This document shows positions 10,201 to 19,300 of a DNA stretch of 64,000 nucleotides, in pieces; the first letter of the stretch is position 1, and each line of letters starts with the position of its first letter. Source of the DNA: Myxococcales bacterium (GTDB taxonomy: Bacteria; Myxococcota; Myxococcia; Myxococcales; JAKAPL01). The DNA lies in NCBI GenBank assembly GCA_021807105.1, contig JAKAPL010000005.1:1-64000 (forward strand), in the 5' to 3' direction. Both the position numbers and the translations under genes were made by a program. Below the pieces are notes generated by a model. The model had not been told where the DNA came from. It searched no databases and worked only from the letters and a program-made list of their open reading frames with translations.

Positions 10201-11366
10201 ATCGCGTCGCCGCGAGCGTCGATGGGTTCGCCGAGGGGATCCTGCGGTTCGCCCCGGCCGGCGTCGCCGCGTGGACGCGGCCACCCCCGCTCGTCCCCGC
10301 GGAGCCGCCGCCGGTCGAGGCCGGCGCGCTCTACCGCGATCGCTGGATGTTCCACGGGCCCGCGTACCAGGGCGTGCGTTCGATCGAGGCGTTCGGCCCG
10401 GGCGGAATCGACGGCACGATCGTGACGCCCGAGGCGCCGGGCGCGCTGCTCGACTGCGCCGGCCAGCTCTTCGGCTTCTGGATCATGCAGCGGGTGGCGG
10501 CCGACCGGATGGCGTTCCCGGTCCGGATCGCGCGCGTCGATTTCTTTGGCCCCGCGCCACGGCCCGGCGAGCCGGTCCGCTGCGCGGTGCGGGTCGGCGC
10601 GCTGGGCGAGCGGGAGGTGCGGGCGGACCTCTGGCTCTGGCGGCCGGACGGGCGGCCGTTCTGCCGGATCGCGGGGTGGGAGGACCGCCGCTTCGACACC
10701 GACGAGCGTCTCTGGGAGCTGCTGCGCTGGCCGGAGAAGAACCTGCTCGCCATCCCGCGGGACGCGTACGTCCGGGTGACCGATCCGTGGAGGAGCCTCG
10801 CCTCGCGGGATCTCCTCGCGCGGCGCTACCTGGGTGCCCGCGAGCGGGCGGTCTTCGAGGCGCTGCCGCCGCGACGCCAGGGGCCCTGGCTCGACGGCCG
10901 GATCGCCGCCAAGGACGCGATCCGCCGCCTCCTCTGGTCGGAGGGGGCCGGCCCCCTCTTCCCGGGGGAGATCGAGCTCGAGAACGACGCGGCCGGCCGG
11001 CCGCGGGTGCGGGGCGGAGCAGGGAGGGACGTGGCCATCTCCCTCGCCCACGTCGAGGGGGCGGCGGTCGCGCGGGCCGTCCGCGGCGCGCCGGCCGGGA
11101 TCGATCTCGAGCGGCCCGCGCCGCGGCCAGAGGGGTTCGCCGCGCTCGTCCTCGGGGAGGACGAACGCCGCCTGCTGCCCGAAGGCGACGAGTGGCTGGC
11201 GCGCGCCTGGACCGCGAAGGAGGCGCTCGCCAAGGCCCGAGGCGAGGGGCTGCGCGGTGATCCGCGCCGGCTCCCGATCCAGGAGAGGGATGGTGAGCGG
11301 CTGCGAATTGATGGTAGTTGGGTACGGACCGTCCACGACGAACCCTTCCTGATCGCCTGGATTTGA
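7212..11366 (+). CDS. PKS partner: KS-AT-DH with C-terminal phosphopantetheinyl transferase
   Basis: The GTG at 7212 overlaps the preceding TGA, giving 1384 residues. Residues 6-435 are a ketosynthase with Cys206 in DAACASA, EGHGTGT and SMIGHAMP, so all catalytic positions appear present. Residues 547-815 are an acyltransferase-like domain with Ser613 in GHSIGEW; its entrance motif is the atypical LFPGVEP. Residues 920-1105 resemble a PKS dehydratase (HPYLLDHSF, later LLDCAGQ). The last 160 residues are a Sfp-type 4'-phosphopantetheinyl transferase (AGIDLE, WTAKEALAKA). That domain would activate the ACP of the upstream protein and the free ACP downstream. Enediyne PKSs end in DH-PPTase, whereas PUFA systems usually encode PfaE separately. 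This pair therefore looks like an enediyne/PUFA-type synthase split in two, with a second KS-AT added. Confidence 0.87.
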   Translation: MSGPPEPIAIVGMGCVFPGARNLAEFEANLLAGKDAIAEVPPGRWDPSYYDPASSAADRFYCRRGGFVDGVATFDPLAFGVMPRAAEGAEPDQLLALHVAAEAIADAGLDPSGEWRRGAAVVLGRGGYAGAGLARLDLRVRALPMVRAALEAHAPRQAREVAAALEATLPPYGPDTAIGLVPNLAASRIANRFDLGGAAYTVDAACASALLAVDQAARELWSGRADVALAGGVHLSHDVTFWSVFTQLGALSRRQEIRPFDRGADGLLIGEGAGILVLERLSDALREGRRIWARLLSVGIASDGRGTSLMSPRVEGQLFALERAWQAAGRDPSRVGLVEGHGTGTAAGDEAELTTLARFFGSAPDGRRAALGSVKSMIGHAMPAAGAAGLIKAALALHRGVALPSLHCDEPHPLLARTRFRVPAAAEPWPLPGPRLAAVDAFGFGGIDTHAVLEADGEPRRARSRPSAAGGELAIVLAAGSPEELAAALDAPPARPAGGPCRLVLFDPTPERVAMARRAVLRAQPWRGHDDLWYTPRGLAADGGRTAFLFPGVEPTFEPRVGDVAEWMGREPPAAADPGDLERVGLSIVATSRLLFDALLRLGIVPGALAGHSIGEWTAMICASLVLPAEADAFIATLVPGTLAVPDVAFAAAGCGLARAEEAIAGLPDITVSHDNCPHQVVLCGREAPLEEGLARLRGRQILAQRLPFRSGFHSPLFADYVAPHRRNLARLPIGRAGWPLWSATTCSRYPDDPAAVRELAAEHLVRPVRFRELIERLYADGCRIFVQVGAGASLVGFVQDTLRGRPHLAIAANVPKRSGLAQLRRLLAAAFCEGLAVDPGVLGPKASGARPLNLSVFAPRLAPAAPPEEAATGVLGLFTRALQTVARAQEDVVAAYARRAPAVVEARETSERRSLSPSTHPYLLDHSFYRQPPGWPELSDRYPVVPMTLLLEWLREAGEACAGRPAVAFEEVRAHRWLAIAPPIEVTLRAARRDADRVAASVDGFAEGILRFAPAGVAAWTRPPPLVPAEPPPVEAGALYRDRWMFHGPAYQGVRSIEAFGPGGIDGTIVTPEAPGALLDCAGQLFGFWIMQRVAADRMAFPVRIARVDFFGPAPRPGEPVRCAVRVGALGEREVRADLWLWRPDGRPFCRIAGWEDRRFDTDERLWELLRWPEKNLLAIPRDAYVRVTDPWRSLASRDLLARRYLGARERAVFEALPPRRQGPWLDGRIAAKDAIRRLLWSEGAGPLFPGEIELENDAAGRPRVRGGAGRDVAISLAHVEGAAVARAVRGAPAGIDLERPAPRPEGFAALVLGEDERRLLPEGDEWLARAWTAKEALAKARGEGLRGDPRRLPIQERDGERLRIDGSWVRTVHDEPFLIAWI

Positions 11367-11372
11367 TCGACC

Positions 11373-11678
11373 ATGCCCGAACTTCGCCGCGAACGGATCC
11401 TGGAGGATGTCGCGGGCCTCGTGCGCGAGGTCGTGGGCGAGGCATGGATCGAGACGGCCGACATCGGCATGGAGACCGCCTTCGGCGCCGACCTCGAGCT
11501 GGAGAGCATCGAGTTCGTGGCCCTGGGCGAGCGGCTCTCGGCCCACTTCGGCCCGGAAGTGGACTTCGTCGGATGGCTGTCGGGCATGGAGCTGGATGAG
11601 ATCCTCGCCTTGAGAGTGGGTGACCTGGTAGACTTCATCGCTTCGTGCCCCTCGTCGTCGCGAACGGGACAGCGCTGA
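11373..11678 (+). CDS. Acyl carrier protein
   Basis: This 101-residue protein has an acyl-carrier fold and the phosphopantetheine site DLELESIEF (Ser45). It starts six bases after the PKS stop, and its 3' end overlaps the next gene by 34 bases, so it is translated with the cluster. The PKS already contains one integral ACP, so the free one may take the finished chain to the hydrolase or glycosylation steps, or act as a second elongation carrier. The ESIEF form of the motif resembles ACPs of specialised acyl pathways more than housekeeping AcpP (usually DSLDTVE), but its role is inferred only from position. Confidence 0.85.
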   Translation: MPELRRERILEDVAGLVREVVGEAWIETADIGMETAFGADLELESIEFVALGERLSAHFGPEVDFVGWLSGMELDEILALRVGDLVDFIASCPSSSRTGQR

Positions 11679-12400
11679 ACGCGGTCGAGCTGGGGCGCGG
11701 CCCCGGTGTCGTCATGCTCCACGGACTGTTCGTCGGGAGCAGCGCGTCCTGGTACTTCACGAGCGCCCCAGCCCTCGCCCGCCGCCGGCGCGTCCTCCTC
11801 TACGACCTGCGCGGGCACGGCCGCAGCGCGCGACCCGCGACGGGTTACGATACCGCGACGCTCGCCGGAGATCTCGGCGCGCTCCTCGACGCGCTGGGCT
11901 GGCGCCAGCCGGTCGCGCTCGTCGGCCACAGCTACGGGGCTCTCGTCGCCCTGCGGTTCGCGCTCGACCGGCCGGATCGGGTCGAGAAGCTCGCCTTGGT
12001 CGAGGCGCCGGTGCCTCCCTCGGGGCTCCCCGATCTCCAGATGTTTCTGGCCCTGGGGCCCGAGTCCATGGCGGAGGCGCTGCCCGAGGCGCTGCGCCGC
12101 TCGCTCGACCGCCGCGGCCGGCAGGCGGAGAGGCTGCTCGCCGCGCTGCGCGGCTTGACGTTCTCCACCTCGCTCCTGCGCGACGTGCAGGCCGAGCCAG
12201 ACATCCCCGACGAGCGGCTCGCGACGCTGCGCGGCCCGTTGCTCGCCTACGGCGCGCGCTCGAGCTGCCTCGACGCGGGGAGGCGGCTCGCCCGGGTCAT
12301 CCCGGGGGCGAAGCTCGTGGTGCTTCCGGGCGGCCACTACCTCCATCTCGACGCCGCCGCCGCGCTGACCGGCGCGATCGAGGCGTTCCTCGATGGCTGA
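11645..12400 (+). CDS. Alpha/beta hydrolase (cluster esterase or thioesterase)
   Basis: This 251-residue protein starts at a GTG that lies inside the end of the ACP gene. It has the hydrolase oxyanion HG motif (VMLHGLF), the strand-turn-helix DLRGHGRSARP, the nucleophile elbow VGHSYGA (Ser96) and a C-terminal GGHYLHLD with the likely catalytic His. In a PKS operon the natural role is release of the chain from ACP or trimming of an ester intermediate, but no substrate can be read from sequence. It is clearly a paralogue of the next gene: both have HGL, then SSxxYFT, then LRGHGRS. Confidence 0.85.
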   Translation: MPLVVANGTALNAVELGRGPGVVMLHGLFVGSSASWYFTSAPALARRRRVLLYDLRGHGRSARPATGYDTATLAGDLGALLDALGWRQPVALVGHSYGALVALRFALDRPDRVEKLALVEAPVPPSGLPDLQMFLALGPESMAEALPEALRRSLDRRGRQAERLLAALRGLTFSTSLLRDVQAEPDIPDERLATLRGPLLAYGARSSCLDAGRRLARVIPGAKLVVLPGGHYLHLDAAAALTGAIEAFLDG

Positions 12401-13181
12401 CCTCATCGCCAACGGGGTGCGGCTGCACGTCCAGGTGCTGCGGCCCGCGGCGCCCGCCGGGCCCGCGGTCCTCTTCCTCCATGGCCTGGTGATGGACAAC
12501 CTGTCGAGCTTCTATTTCACGCTCGCGCCGTCCGTCGCCCGAACGGCCGAGGCCGTCCTGTTCGACCTGCGCGGTCACGGCCGGAGCGAGCGGCCGCCCC
12601 GCGGTTACGCGGTCTCCGATTTCGTCGGGGACGCGCTTGGGCTGCTCGACGCGCTGCCGGCGCGCGGCCCCGTGCACGTCGTCGGCAACAGCTTCGGCGG
12701 CCTGCTCGCGCTCTCGCTCGCCGCCGCCGCGCCCGGACGGGTCGCCTCGCTCGTGCTGCTCGACGCTCATCGCGGTCCGTCCGGCTGGGGCGACGCGATG
12801 GCGCGGACGCTCTCCCTGCGAGGGGAGGAGCGCGACGAGGCCATCGCGCGCGGCTTTCGCCACTGGCTCGGCCGCCACAGCACGCGCAAGCGGACGCGGC
12901 TCGCGCGGATCGCGCAGGCGCTGATCGAGGAGACCACGCTGGTCGAAGACCTGCGGGCGAGCCCCGCGCTGGCGGAGGACGCGCTCCGGGCGATCGACCG
13001 GCCGGTCCTCGCGCTCTACGGCGCGGGGTCGGATCTCCGCCCGCAGGCGGAGGAGCTCGCGCGGCTCCTCCCGAGAGTCGAGCTGGCCGTCCGCGCGGGA
13101 TGCACCCACTCGATCCTCTGGGAGGAGACGGCCTGGGTGCGCGACCGGATCGTCGCCTGGATCCGCGAGCACGAGGGATGA
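12393..13181 (+). CDS. Alpha/beta hydrolase, second paralogue in PKS operon
   Basis: The ATG at 12393 lies inside the previous gene (8-base overlap); the product has 262 residues. The motifs are LFLHGLV, DLRGHGRSERP, the nucleophile elbow VGNSFGG (Ser100) and a C-terminal CTHSILWE with the probable catalytic His. Resemblance along the first 110 residues to the upstream hydrolase suggests tandem duplication followed by divergence. Two such enzymes in one operon may separate thioester release from a later transacylation or ester cleavage; this division of labour is conjecture. Confidence 0.84.
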   Translation: MADLIANGVRLHVQVLRPAAPAGPAVLFLHGLVMDNLSSFYFTLAPSVARTAEAVLFDLRGHGRSERPPRGYAVSDFVGDALGLLDALPARGPVHVVGNSFGGLLALSLAAAAPGRVASLVLLDAHRGPSGWGDAMARTLSLRGEERDEAIARGFRHWLGRHSTRKRTRLARIAQALIEETTLVEDLRASPALAEDALRAIDRPVLALYGAGSDLRPQAEELARLLPRVELAVRAGCTHSILWEETAWVRDRIVAWIREHEG

Positions 13182-14332
13182 GCCGCTTCCTGTTCGTCGT
13201 CCCGCCGCTCGTGGGCCACGTGAACCCGACCGTCGCCGTCGCTGCGGCCCTCGCCGGACGCGGTCACCGCGTCGCCTGGGCCGGTCACCCGGGCCTCGTC
13301 CGCCCGTTGCTGCCCCCCGGCGCGGAGCTGCTGCCTATCCCGGCGGAGGGGATCTTCGAGCGGGAGGAGGCGATCCGCGAGCGCGCGGGGACCGCCCGCG
13401 GGCTGCTCGCCTTCAAGCAGCTCTGGGACGAAATCCTACTGCCGCTCGCGCGGGCGATGCTCCCGGGCGTCCTCGCCGCCGTCGACTCGTTTCGTCCCGA
13501 CGCGCTGCTCGCCGATGAGCAGGCCCTGGCCGGGGCGCTCGGGGCGCGGCGGCGCGGTCTCCCCTGGGCGACGCTCTGCACCACCAGCGCGCGGCCCGCG
13601 GAATCGCTCGCCGGGCTGCCGAAGGTCCTCGACTGGCTGCGCGGGCGGATGGCCGCGCTCGAACGCGAGGCCGGCCTCCCGCACGTCCCCGAGCCCTTCC
13701 TCTCTCCCCGTTGCATCGTCGTATTCAGCACCCGGGCGCTCGCCGGCGAGGGCGGCTTCCCGGCCCACGCGCACTTCGTCGGGCCCGCGCTCGCGGGGCG
13801 GACGGACCCCACGCCGTTCCCCTGGGAGGCGCTGCGACCCGGGCCGCGGCTCCTGGTCTCGCTGGGGACGGTCAACGCGCGGCGGGGGCAGCCGCTCTAC
13901 CGGATCCTCGCCGCCGCCCTGGAGGGGGAGCCGGTGCAGGTCGTCCTCGTGGCGCCTCCCGAGATCGCCGGCCCGATGCCGGGAAACTTCCTCGTCCGTC
14001 CCCGCGTCCCGCAGCTCGCGCTGCTGCCCCACGTCCAGGCCGTCCTTTGCCACGGCGGCCACAACACGGTTTGTGAAGCGCTCGCGCAGGGGCTCCCGCT
14101 CATCGTGACGCCCATCCGCGACGACCAGCCCGTGATCGCGCAGCAGGTCGTCGGCGCCGGCGTCGGCCTCCGGCTTCGCTTCGGCCGCACCGACCCCGAC
14201 GAATTGCGCGGCGCCGTCCGCCGTGTCCTGTCGGAGCCCCTGCTGCGGGAGAACGCCGCCCGCGTGGCCGACTCCTTCCGGAAGGCCGGTGGCGCGGCCG
14301 CCGCCGCGGACATCCTGGCCTCCCTCGCGTGA
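13178..14332 (+). CDS. UGT/MGT-family glycosyltransferase
   Basis: The ATG at 13178 overlaps the preceding TGA, giving a 384-residue GT-B enzyme. The N-terminal half starts FVVPPLVGHVNPTVAVAAAL, the acceptor-domain pattern of macrolide-type and sterol-type glycosyltransferases. The C-terminal donor domain has VSLGTV, VRPRVPQLALLPHVQ and the nucleotide-sugar signature CHGGHNTVCEALAQGLPL. Enzymes of this family glycosylate hydroxyl groups of polyketides, terpenoids and lipids. Its place in the operon predicts that the PKS product becomes a glycoside or glycolipid. Donor sugar and acceptor cannot be read from sequence. Confidence 0.9.
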   Translation: MSRFLFVVPPLVGHVNPTVAVAAALAGRGHRVAWAGHPGLVRPLLPPGAELLPIPAEGIFEREEAIRERAGTARGLLAFKQLWDEILLPLARAMLPGVLAAVDSFRPDALLADEQALAGALGARRRGLPWATLCTTSARPAESLAGLPKVLDWLRGRMAALEREAGLPHVPEPFLSPRCIVVFSTRALAGEGGFPAHAHFVGPALAGRTDPTPFPWEALRPGPRLLVSLGTVNARRGQPLYRILAAALEGEPVQVVLVAPPEIAGPMPGNFLVRPRVPQLALLPHVQAVLCHGGHNTVCEALAQGLPLIVTPIRDDQPVIAQQVVGAGVGLRLRFGRTDPDELRGAVRRVLSEPLLRENAARVADSFRKAGGAAAAADILASLA

Positions 14333-16137
14333 CCGGCTGGGGGCTCACGGGACTCCTGCTCGGAGGTCTCTTTCTCTTCGACGCGCTGCGGCTGCGCGGC
14401 AAGCTCCGGGCGCTGCCCGTGCTCGCGGCCTCCGCGCCCGCCGGGAACGACTCGTGGGCTCTCCTTCTCGCGCCCGGCGCGGCGCTCACCCCGCAGGCGC
14501 GCGCGGGGGCCGCGGCCTTCGCCGAGGCGGAGGGCCTTCAGGTGCTCGACCTCGTCCCCGCGCGTTGGCGGACGCGGCAGCTCCTGAGCTTTCTCCAGCT
14601 CGTCGATCCAGCGGCGTATCGGAACGACCGCCTCGCCGGAGGGCGGAGCGCCGGGCAGGCGATCCTCGTCCGGCGATCGCTCCTCGCCCGCGCGGGCCTC
14701 CGAGAAGGATTGGCGCTCGACCCGGTCGGGTTCGCGCGCGCCGCGCGGGCGCTCAAGGCCCATGCTCCGGATGGCTGCGGGTTCGCGATCGCGCCGGGAC
14801 TCTCGGCGGCGCCCGCGCCGGGGGGGCGTGCTCGCTTCCTGCTCCTGCGGGAGCTCGCGCTCGACTTCACGCCATCCGTTCTCGCCGGTCAGCTCGGCCT
14901 CTGGGGGCTCGTGGCCGTGGCGGCGTGGAGGGGCGGGGCCTGGGGCTGGGCGGGTCTCGCCTCGCTCCACCTCCAGCCCTGGATCGCTCTCGCCGGCGGC
15001 CGCGTCCGCCTGCCCGACCTCGCGCAAAACGGCCTGCTCGCGCTCGCGCTCCAGCTCTCGGACTGGCTCGGCGTCGTCGCCTCCGCGCGCCCCGACGAGG
15101 AACGGAGGGTGATGGTCGCCGCCGCCCGCCCGGCGGCCCTCTCGGTCGCGGCCGGCGCAGCGCGGTTCTTCGAATCCCGGCGGGAGGACTGCTACGTCTG
15201 CGGGAGCCGCCGGCTTTCGGCCGTGATCCGGCTTCCCGACCGACTCCAGCACAAGCCCGGGACCTTCACCCTGGAGCGCTGCGCGGACTGCGGCCATCTC
15301 TTCCAGAACCCGCGCCTGACCGCGGAGGGGCTCTCCTTCTACTACCGCGACTTCTACGACGGCCTCGGCGAGCGCTGGCTGGACGCGTTGTTCGGGCTCG
15401 CCCGCCGGAGCTACCTCGGACGGGCGCGAGAGCTCTCCGGCCTCGCGCCGCGCCGCTGGCTCGACGTGGGGACCGGCTACGGCCACTTCTGTCTCGTCGC
15501 GCGCGAGGTCTGGCCCGACACTCGCTTCGAGGGACTCGACGCGGGCGCCAGCGTGGAGGAGGGCGCGCGCCGCGGCTGGCTCGACGAGGCCCATCGCGGC
15601 TTCTTGCCCGATCTCGCCCCTTCGCTCACGGGCCGCTTCGACGCCATCAGCCTGAGCCATTGCCTGGAGCACGCGCGGGACCCGCGCGCCGAGATCGCCG
15701 CCGCGCACGCCGCGCTCGCGCCCGGCGGCGCGCTGCTCATCGAGGTGCCCGACCCCGAGTGCCGGCTCCGCCCGCTCCTGCGCTCGCTCTGGCTGCCGTA
15801 CTTCCAGCCGCAGCACCAGCACCTGCTCTCGGTGGCGAACCTCCGGCGGCTCCTGGCCGAGGCCGGCTTCCAGGTCGAGCGCGTCCGCCGCGACGAGGTC
15901 CACACCGGCGCGGACTTCTTCTTCGCCGCGTACCTGGCCCTCGACGCGATCGCCCCGCGCGCGGACCTGCCCTGGCTCTCCCCGCCTCGGCGGGGCCAGC
16001 CTCTCGCGCGCGCCGCCGTCTTCGCCGCCGGTGGTCCGCTCCTCCTCGCCGGCGTCCTCGCCGACGGCCTCGTCCGCCCGTTCCTCGCCGTGCCGCGCCT
16101 CTCGAATGCCTATCGCATCCTCGCGCGGCGCGCGTGA
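14329..16137 (+). CDS. Glycosyltransferase-2-like membrane domain fused to a SAM methyltransferase
   Basis: The GTG at 14329 overlaps the previous stop; the product has 602 residues. A hydrophobic segment at the N-terminus (LTGLLLGGLFLFDAL) precedes a region of about 270 residues with membrane helices around 185-250. That region resembles the C-terminal half of ceramide-glucosyltransferase-like family 2 enzymes, but clear DxD and QxxRW motifs are missing. Residues from about 285 hold a Cys-X2-Cys pair and CADCGH, a zinc-ribbon typical of class I methyltransferases of the SAM-12 type. The SAM site LDVGTGYGHF and the motif FDAISLSHCLEH follow. It closes the PKS operon and probably methylates the glycosylated lipid or its sugar at the membrane. 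The N-terminal part may be degenerate or a scaffold. Confidence 0.72.
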   Translation: MTGWGLTGLLLGGLFLFDALRLRGKLRALPVLAASAPAGNDSWALLLAPGAALTPQARAGAAAFAEAEGLQVLDLVPARWRTRQLLSFLQLVDPAAYRNDRLAGGRSAGQAILVRRSLLARAGLREGLALDPVGFARAARALKAHAPDGCGFAIAPGLSAAPAPGGRARFLLLRELALDFTPSVLAGQLGLWGLVAVAAWRGGAWGWAGLASLHLQPWIALAGGRVRLPDLAQNGLLALALQLSDWLGVVASARPDEERRVMVAAARPAALSVAAGAARFFESRREDCYVCGSRRLSAVIRLPDRLQHKPGTFTLERCADCGHLFQNPRLTAEGLSFYYRDFYDGLGERWLDALFGLARRSYLGRARELSGLAPRRWLDVGTGYGHFCLVAREVWPDTRFEGLDAGASVEEGARRGWLDEAHRGFLPDLAPSLTGRFDAISLSHCLEHARDPRAEIAAAHAALAPGGALLIEVPDPECRLRPLLRSLWLPYFQPQHQHLLSVANLRRLLAEAGFQVERVRRDEVHTGADFFFAAYLALDAIAPRADLPWLSPPRRGQPLARAAVFAAGGPLLLAGVLADGLVRPFLAVPRLSNAYRILARRA

Positions 16138-16335
16138 GGTGGTGAATCAACCCGGCTTCTCATCGCCGGAGGCGGACTTCTTGCGCCGCCGGTCGTCCAC
16201 CAGCCTGGCGCCCAAAGTCGCGGGAGACCGTACGCGGCAGGAGCCGCTCCGAGGCCGCGTGGCCGAAGAGGTTCAGGGTCTCGGGTAGGGGATACGGGTA
16301 CGGGAGCGGGAGCAGGGGGCGGACCCGCCGGTGGA

Positions 16336-19300
16336 CTAGTGTAGCTCTCCGCCGCCGCAGACGTTGGGGTGGCCGCCGCCGCCGCAGGTGCCGGCGTCGC
16401 AGCTCCCGCAGTCGAGCAGGCCGCCGCAGCCGTCGGCCGTGGGGCCGCAGTCGTACCCGAGGCCGGCGCAGGTGAGTCTCGTGCAGCTCGGAGAGCCGCA
16501 GACGCCGGGGGTGCCGCCGCCCCCGCACGTTCCGGCGTCGCAGCTCCCGCAGTCGATGGACTTGCCACAGCCGTCGCCGGCGGGGCCGCAGTCGAAGCCC
16601 AGATCGGCGCAGGTCCTCGGCACGCACTCGGCGAACGAGCCGCAGGCGCCGGGGACGCCGCCGCCGCAGCTCTCTCCCTCGGGGCAGCTCCCGCAGCCGC
16701 CGTCGATCGCGCCGCCGCAGCCGTCGCCGGCCGGACCACAGGAGATGCCCTGCTCGGCGCAGGTGCGCGGCACGCAGGCGGTGCCGCAGCTCCCCGGCTT
16801 GCCGCCTCCGCCGCAGGTCTCTCCCGCGGGGCAGCTCCCGCAGCCGCCGTCGATCGCGCCGCCGCAGCCGTCGCCCGCGGGACCACAAGAAAGGCCCTGC
16901 TCGGCGCAGGAGAGCGGCGCGCAGTGGGCGGGGTTGCCGCCGAAGCCGATCGTCTTCAAGTCCAGGCCGCCGGGGCAACTGTACGAGATGGCGTAGTCCC
17001 AACCGTAGAGCATGACGCCGAAGGGCTGGTCACCGCTCATCGAGTGGACGCCGGGCTGGACGCGGAGCCGCGCGACGCCATAGCCGGCGGCGCCCATCGG
17101 GACGAGCGCGGCGATGGGCGCGCCGTCGAGCGTGATCCGGGCCGACCGGGGAGCGATCACGTCGACGAAGCCGTACGCGTACGAGGTGGGCGTATAGAAC
17201 GTGTAGGCCGATCGGTACTGGCCGGTCGGGACGGCCAGGGCCATGTTCGCGTCGCCCAGGCACTTCGCGTCGTTGGGCCCGTTCGCGTAGGGGCACGAGT
17301 TGGTCGTCGGGGTCGTGAAGACGCTCGGGTCGTAGGTCCCCGAGAGCGCGCCCCACGCCTCGAGGTAGTGGGCGACGAGGACCGGCTTGTTCGCGGTGAG
17401 ATCGAAGCTCTCCGCGGTCGCGAACTCGAAGACCTGGCCGGCCGAGAGAGTCGGGATCGTCGCGATGGACGGGTCGGAGAGGGTGACGGCCGTGCCGTCC
17501 TCGCCGGCCACGACCCGCCAGCGGTCGACGTCGTCAGCGGAGCGCTGGATGTACTTCTCGCATTCGTAGGAGGTGCCCCACGCCGTCGTCGGGAAGAGCT
17601 GGGCCTCGAAGTGATCGCCGCCGAGCGCGGTGTCGGGGACGGTGGTGGCGCCCGTGCCGCCGAACGCGGCGATCGGCTTGTCGGCGGTCACGCGCGCCCC
17701 GGTGATGTCCTGGAGGTTTCCCGCCTCGGCGATCTCGACGGCCTCCCCCTCGTCGAGGGTGAGGGAATAGCTGCCGCCGGCCGCGATCGCGGGGATCGTC
17801 CCGTCGGCGGACGCCGACGTCGCGACCGGCACCTGCACCTGCACGTGCGTGGCGGGCTGCGTGGCGACGACCGCGAGGTAGCCCTGGCCGAGCGGCGGCG
17901 TGAGGCCGGGCAGCCCGTTGAAGAGGTACGAGAGGACGAAGTAGGAGGCGACCAGGCTGTGGGTGGGCAGCAGGAGGTCCGCGCCGCCGCTGAACGCCTG
18001 GGCCGCGTTGATGGGGTTGTATTCATAGGCGGCGATCGGGGCGGTCGAACGCAGGTGGAACGCCTGGCCGGCCTGGGTCCGGGTCAGGCGGTCGCGGGCG
18101 TTCGGGACCACGAACGTGGCCGCCTGGCCGGGCCCGATGGTCTGTGCGTCGATGATCCCCTGGGCGTCCTCCAGGGTCACGGTCGCCGAGAGCGTCTTGG
18201 AGGTGTTCGAGGCGACGACGCCGAAGTTGCCCTGGAAGTAGCCCGGCCCGTCCTCGGTGTTCCAGAGGTGGACCGGCCAGAACTCACAGCCCTCGCTGGA
18301 GGTGCCGGTGAGGGCGACGTCGCAGGCGTTGGCGCAGTGGTCGCCGACGCAGATCTCCCCGGCGTCCGCGTCGCAGGCCTCTCTGCCGCTGCACCGCGGG
18401 GTGCAAGCGGCGTTGGCGCAGATGAAGAGGGACGGGCAGGCGTGGCCACAGGCCCCGCAGTTCTCGGGGTCGGTCGAGAGATCGGTGCAGAGCGGGCCGT
18501 TCGCGGAGTTGCAGGAGGCGAGCGGAGCGAGGCAGGCGCCGCCGTCCGCGCCGTTCCCGTCACCGCACACGTAAGGGATGCCCCCGCCGCCGCAGACGTC
18601 CGGCGCCTCGCAGCTCCCGCAGCTCATCAGGGCGCCGCAGCCGTCGGCGACGAGCCCGCAGGTCGCGCCGGCGTTCGAGCAGATGCGCGGGACGCAGGGG
18701 GGCTGGGCGCACCGGCCGGCGATGCCCGCGCCGCCGCACTGCCCGGCGTCGCACGTGCCGCAGTCGAGCGCGCGGCCGCAGCCGTCGCCCGCCGGGCCGC
18801 ACTCGACGCCCTGATCGGCGCAGGAGAGCGGCACGCAGCCGCCGTCGGCCGAGAGGTGGCCTCCGTCCTCGCTCCCCCGCGAGATACCGCAGACGTTGGG
18901 CACGCCGCCGCCCCCGCAGCGGTTCGGCGTCGTACAGGAGCCGCACTGGAGGAGGCCGCCGCAGCCGTCGGCGAGCGGGCCGCAGTTCGCCTGCTCGGAG
19001 ACGCAGGTCCGGGGCACGCACGCCGCGTGACCGCCGCAGACGCTCGGGACGCCGCCGCCGCCGCAGGTCTCGGGCGGGGTGCATTCGCCGCACTGGATCA
19101 CGCCCCCGCAGCCGTCGCCGATCGGTCCGCAGTCCGCGCCGGCGGAGACGCAGTCGCGCAGCGCGCAGCGCGCGCCGCCGCTCGAGCTGCTCGAACCGCT
19201 AACGGCTCCCGAGGACGTCGATCCGCCGCCGCTCCCCGAGGAGGACGAGCTGCTCGAGCCGGCGGCGCCTCCGGAGCTGGACGAGGAAGAGGCCGAGGGG

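Noticed and set aside
16138-16335. Possible terminator after the PKS operon
   Set aside because: No stable stem with a T-run is visible; only G-rich repeats near 16280-16310.
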